DNA of 7,233 bases from NCBI GenBank assembly GCA_023416315.1, contig JAEZIA010000440.1, positions 1 to 7,233 on the forward strand, given 5' to 3'. The notes below the pieces were generated by a model, which did not search any database, had not been told where the DNA came from, and saw nothing but the letters and a program-made list of their open reading frames with translations. Shown here in pieces: positions 5,058-7,233 of the stretch (position 1 is the first letter of the stretch; the number at the start of each line of letters is the position of its first letter). Origin of the DNA: Actinomycetes bacterium (GTDB lineage: Bacteria > Actinomycetota > Actinomycetes > Mycobacteriales > Mycobacteriaceae). A program made the translations under genes and the position numbers.

Positions 5058-5743
5058 TGACGTCGCGAACCGTTATCACCCCAACCAGACCCCTCCACCA
5101 GATCAGCAAAACTCCAGGCCGGCGCATTGTTGACCACCTGGTGAACATGCGCGGGGAACGAGAAGGGTGGAGCCTTGCGCGGGTTGGCCTGCGTATCGCG
5201 ACCGATCGCCTCGGCGATGGCATAGCCCAGATTGTGACGCGGCCATGCAGCGTGCACGCGGTCGGCGAAACCGGCGGGCAGCAACTCCTTTTGTGCGCCA
5301 ATGACATCCATGTCGATCCCGCCGTGGCAGACCGCATGCTCGGTGCCGAATCGGTGGCCCAGGCCGACGCTGGTGTGCAGTGCGATCGATTGCCACACGA
5401 CCGTCACACGGTCCTCGGACAAGCCCTGCTCCCGCAGGAAGTGTGCGGCGGCGTCCGCGCCGTCGACTTCGAAACGCTGGTCCCCCTGTCCGTAGGCAGT
5501 AATGCCCAAGTCGTGCAGGATCGAAGAGAGGAACACGGTCTCCTCGTCATAATCGATTCCGCTCCGCAATCCCTTTGCGGCTGCGAGTTCGCGGCCGAAC
5601 AGAAACCCCCGGACGCAGTGATTGTGCAAAAAGACCGGCGAGACACTCTCGGCGAGCGCGAAAGCCGCTGTGCAGATTGTGGAGTCGGGAAGGCTCCACT
5701 GTGCGGCGTGGCTGGTGCCGGCCGTCGAGTGTTGGGTGACCAT
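5054..5743 (-). CDS. HD-domain metal-dependent hydrolase, cyanamide-hydratase-like
   Basis: This 229-residue protein has an HD-superfamily metal site in order: His40 or His42 (SPVFLHNHCVRGFLFG), His77-Asp78 (LSSILHDLG), His123 (IALHTSVGL) and Asp144 or Asp146 (HGGIDMDVIGA). The pattern and length fit the HD subfamily that includes fungal cyanamide hydratase; bacterial members mostly have unknown substrates, so hydrolysis of a nucleotide or a small nitrile or amine compound cannot be told apart. No signal peptide or membrane segment is seen, so it is probably cytoplasmic. The ATG at 5743 lacks a clear Shine-Dalgarno; GGGAAC upstream is weak. Its stop overlaps the start of the next gene by four bases. 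It is divergent from the uvrA-like gene. Confidence 0.85.
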   Translation of the reverse strand: MVTQHSTAGTSHAAQWSLPDSTICTAAFALAESVSPVFLHNHCVRGFLFGRELAAAKGLRSGIDYDEETVFLSSILHDLGITAYGQGDQRFEVDGADAAAHFLREQGLSEDRVTVVWQSIALHTSVGLGHRFGTEHAVCHGGIDMDVIGAQKELLPAGFADRVHAAWPRHNLGYAIAEAIGRDTQANPRKAPPFSFPAHVHQVVNNAPAWSFADLVEGSGWGDNGSRRQ

Positions 5744-6185
5744 GTACCCACTGTTCCCAACCGCCCGCGAGCCCGCCAGTGGCTAGCTGGACAACTACCG
5801 CACAGATCTGGACATCGGCGCGATTGCTCCAGTGGCGAAATCCCGTCGATACGTGGCCATCTGGATACTGGACCGACGCCACGATTCGTCCACGATCGCC
5901 ACATGCGGTGGTGCCAGAGCATCACCAACCGATGAGACTCAAGCTGGAACTCGATGTCCACTTCGACGGCGACCGGCTCAGCGGACACTCGCGGGCCGGC
6001 CGCCTGCCGCGGTCGACTGTCATCGGCATCCGCCGCTGACCGCCAGCGTCCGCGGATTAGGAGGCGATCGCGAAGTTCGTGCGGGCGATCCGAGCGGCCG
6101 GGAGCCGGGGGTAGGCGCGCCCTGGCCCACTGCCATTTCCCGCCGGACCGGTACCGCCCACGGGGCAGCCTGCCCGTCGTACACA
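5744..6185. other. 442-base intergenic region between divergent HD and uvrA-like genes
   Basis: This region should contain the promoters of both divergent genes, but no convincing -35/-10 pair is visible. There is a small imperfect hairpin at 6159-6176 (GGGCAGCCTGCCC core) just before the uvrA-like start. AGGAGG at 6059-6064 precedes only an 11-codon frame from GTG 6079. A short frame at 5932-6039 is listed separately. The rest shows nothing I can assign and may be decayed coding sequence. Confidence 0.5.
5932..6039 (+). CDS. Possible small or truncated hypothetical protein
   Basis: An ATG at 5932 opens 35 codons starting MRLKLELDVHFDGDRLSGH. The alternating charged and hydrophobic residues followed by a DGDxxSG turn look like the first two strands of a small beta-rich protein. 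The remainder, AGRLPRSTVIGIRR, does not continue that pattern, as if a frameshift or deletion had truncated it. No Shine-Dalgarno precedes it. It could be a gene remnant or chance; I favour a remnant only weakly. Confidence 0.2.
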   Translation: MRLKLELDVHFDGDRLSGHSRAGRLPRSTVIGIRR

Positions 6186-7233
6186 ATGGATGAGGTGGAC
6201 AACGGGACGGGCGTCGACACGAACGCGGTCGACCCATACATCCGTGTCTACGCTTCCCGGGTACACAACCTGAAAACCGTGGATGTCGCCGCCCCGCGCG
6301 ACTCGTTCGTCGCGTTCACCGGGATATCCGGCTCCGGCAAGTCGTCGCTGGCGTTCGGGACCATCTATGCCGAGGCCCAGCGGCGCTACTTCGAATCGGT
6401 GGCGCCCTACGCCCGCCGGTTGCTGCTGCCGCAGGACGCACCGAAGGTCGACGACATCACCGGACTGCCCCCTGCGGTTGCACTGCAGCAGCGCCGCGGC
6501 GCCGCGACGTCCCGGTCCACCGTCGGTACCGTCACCACGCTGTCGAACCTGCTGCGCATGCTGTTCTCCCGCGCCGGTAGCTATCCGCCAGGAGCCACCG
6601 AGCGGCTCGACTCCGACGCCTTCTCCCCGAACACGACGATCGGCGCGTGCCCGCAGTGCCACGGTCTCGGCCGTATCCACGAGGTCACCGAACAGAGCTT
6701 GGTCCCCGACCCGTCGCTAACCATCCGTGAGGGCGCGGTGGCGGCCTGGCCGGGAGCCTGGCAGGGCCAGAACCTGCGCGACATCCTCATCACGCTGGGC
6801 TACGACATCGATAAACCGTGGCGCAAACTCACCAAGCGGCAACGGGATTGGATACTGTTCACCGAGGATCAACCCACCGTCGAGATCGATCCCAGCCAGC
6901 ATCCGGTGACCGCGGACTACTACTACAACGGGACGTTCTCCAGCGCTGAGCGCCACGTCCGCCACACACTGGCCAACTCCCAAAGCGCGGCGATGCGGCG
7001 CCGCGTGCTGCAGTACGTACACAGCGCCGACTGCCCGGTGTGCGACGGCTCCGGGCTGCGGCCCGAGGCGCTCGCGGTGACGTTCGCCGGCCGCACCATC
7101 GCCGACCTGGTGGCGCTGCCGCTGTCGACGCTCACCGAAGTCCTTGAGCCCGCGGCCACCAGGACCGAGTTCGCCGCCGCCTACGAGTCCACCGAATCGG
7201 GGGAACAGACCGAAGTCGCGACCATGATCGCCG
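6186..7233 (+). CDS. UvrA-like ABC ATPase without UvrB-binding region (partial, 3' end outside)
   Basis: This frame runs from ATG 6186 off the right edge, giving 349 complete codons. It matches the first half of UvrA: VYASRVHNLKTVDV (21-34), Walker A GISGSGKS (46-53), AEAQRRYFESVAPYARRLL (62-80), ITGLPPAVALQQ (91-102) and STVGTVTTLSNLLRMLFSRAG (111-131). The chain then goes almost straight to FSPNTTIGACPQCHGLG (146-162). Canonical UvrA has the UvrB-binding domain of roughly 100 residues at that point; here only about 14 remain. A second CPVCDGSGLRPEALAV (283-298) follows. This layout fits UvrA2/DrrC-type paralogues linked to drug or damage tolerance rather than the UvrABC repair enzyme. There is no clear Shine-Dalgarno; the GTG at 6195 is an alternative start. 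Confidence 0.88.
   Translation, partial: MDEVDNGTGVDTNAVDPYIRVYASRVHNLKTVDVAAPRDSFVAFTGISGSGKSSLAFGTIYAEAQRRYFESVAPYARRLLLPQDAPKVDDITGLPPAVALQQRRGAATSRSTVGTVTTLSNLLRMLFSRAGSYPPGATERLDSDAFSPNTTIGACPQCHGLGRIHEVTEQSLVPDPSLTIREGAVAAWPGAWQGQNLRDILITLGYDIDKPWRKLTKRQRDWILFTEDQPTVEIDPSQHPVTADYYYNGTFSSAERHVRHTLANSQSAAMRRRVLQYVHSADCPVCDGSGLRPEALAVTFAGRTIADLVALPLSTLTEVLEPAATRTEFAAAYESTESGEQTEVATMIA

Noticed and set aside
5141..5935. + strand 264-residue frame opposite the HD gene
   Set aside because: The minus-strand frame carries all HD-domain metal residues; this one has no coherent motif.
6059..6114. AGGAGG followed by a GTG and 11 codons
   Set aside because: Too short to support as a gene, and the spacing from AGGAGG to GTG is long.
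5404..6237. Minus-strand 277-residue frame spanning the HD upstream region
   Set aside because: It overlaps the HD gene in another frame, is dominated by Arg, Pro and Ser, and reads into the uvrA-like start region.
1..7233. CRISPR arrays, tRNA or rRNA genes and insertion sequences
   Set aside because: No regularly spaced repeats, no tRNA-like cloverleaf and no transposase motifs were seen; the only mobile element found is the intein.

Overview
The window is a chromosomal segment of a high-GC actinobacterium, almost certainly a fast-growing Mycobacterium (Mycolicibacterium). Four things point there: the gene order rpsF-ssb-rpsR-rplI followed by dnaB, the near-textbook mycobacterial DnaB protein, an SSB with a long glycine linker and an acidic DDEPPF tail, and a perfect mycobacterial LexA box. 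The species cannot be fixed from sequence reading alone.

Positions 1-1842 hold a housekeeping operon on the + strand: rpsF (S6), ssb (single-stranded DNA-binding protein), rpsR (zinc-type S18) and rplI (L9). It ends in a long GC-rich hairpin with a TTCG loop and no T-tract. Small hairpins sit in the rpsF leader, across the rpsF stop codon and between ssb and rpsR.

Positions 1843-2269 are a 427-base non-coding region ahead of dnaB with much apparent regulatory structure. It holds three TAACC repeats about one helical turn apart, a same-strand cluster of DnaA-box-like 9-mers at 2038-2100, an inverted repeat overlapping a candidate promoter, a perfect LexA operator (TCGAAC-N4-GTTCGA) at 2226-2241, and a strong Shine-Dalgarno.

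Positions 2270-4468 encode the replicative helicase DnaB as a 732-residue precursor. A 273-residue intein interrupts the Walker A loop exactly between the catalytic lysine and the following serine. It starts with Ala and carries a Trp/Cys/Thr triad, which marks it as a class 3 intein. Its LAGLIDADG endonuclease is shortened and has Gly at both metal-binding Asp positions, so it is probably dead. The predicted mature helicase is 459 residues.

Positions 4469-5743 hold two minus-strand accessory genes whose reading frames overlap by four bases: a cyanamide-hydratase-like HD-domain protein and, downstream of it, a small unrecognised protein with a ribbon-helix-helix-like segment. Positions 5744-6185 are mostly featureless. 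From 6186 a UvrA-like ATPase runs off the right edge; it appears to lack the UvrB-binding region, so it resembles UvrA2/DrrC-type paralogues rather than repair UvrA.

The main interest is that dnaB appears to be controlled at several levels: a LexA operator, a possible DnaA-binding cluster, and an active-site intein that must splice before the helicase can hydrolyse ATP. The operator and intein are read directly from the sequence. The integrated stress-control role is inference.
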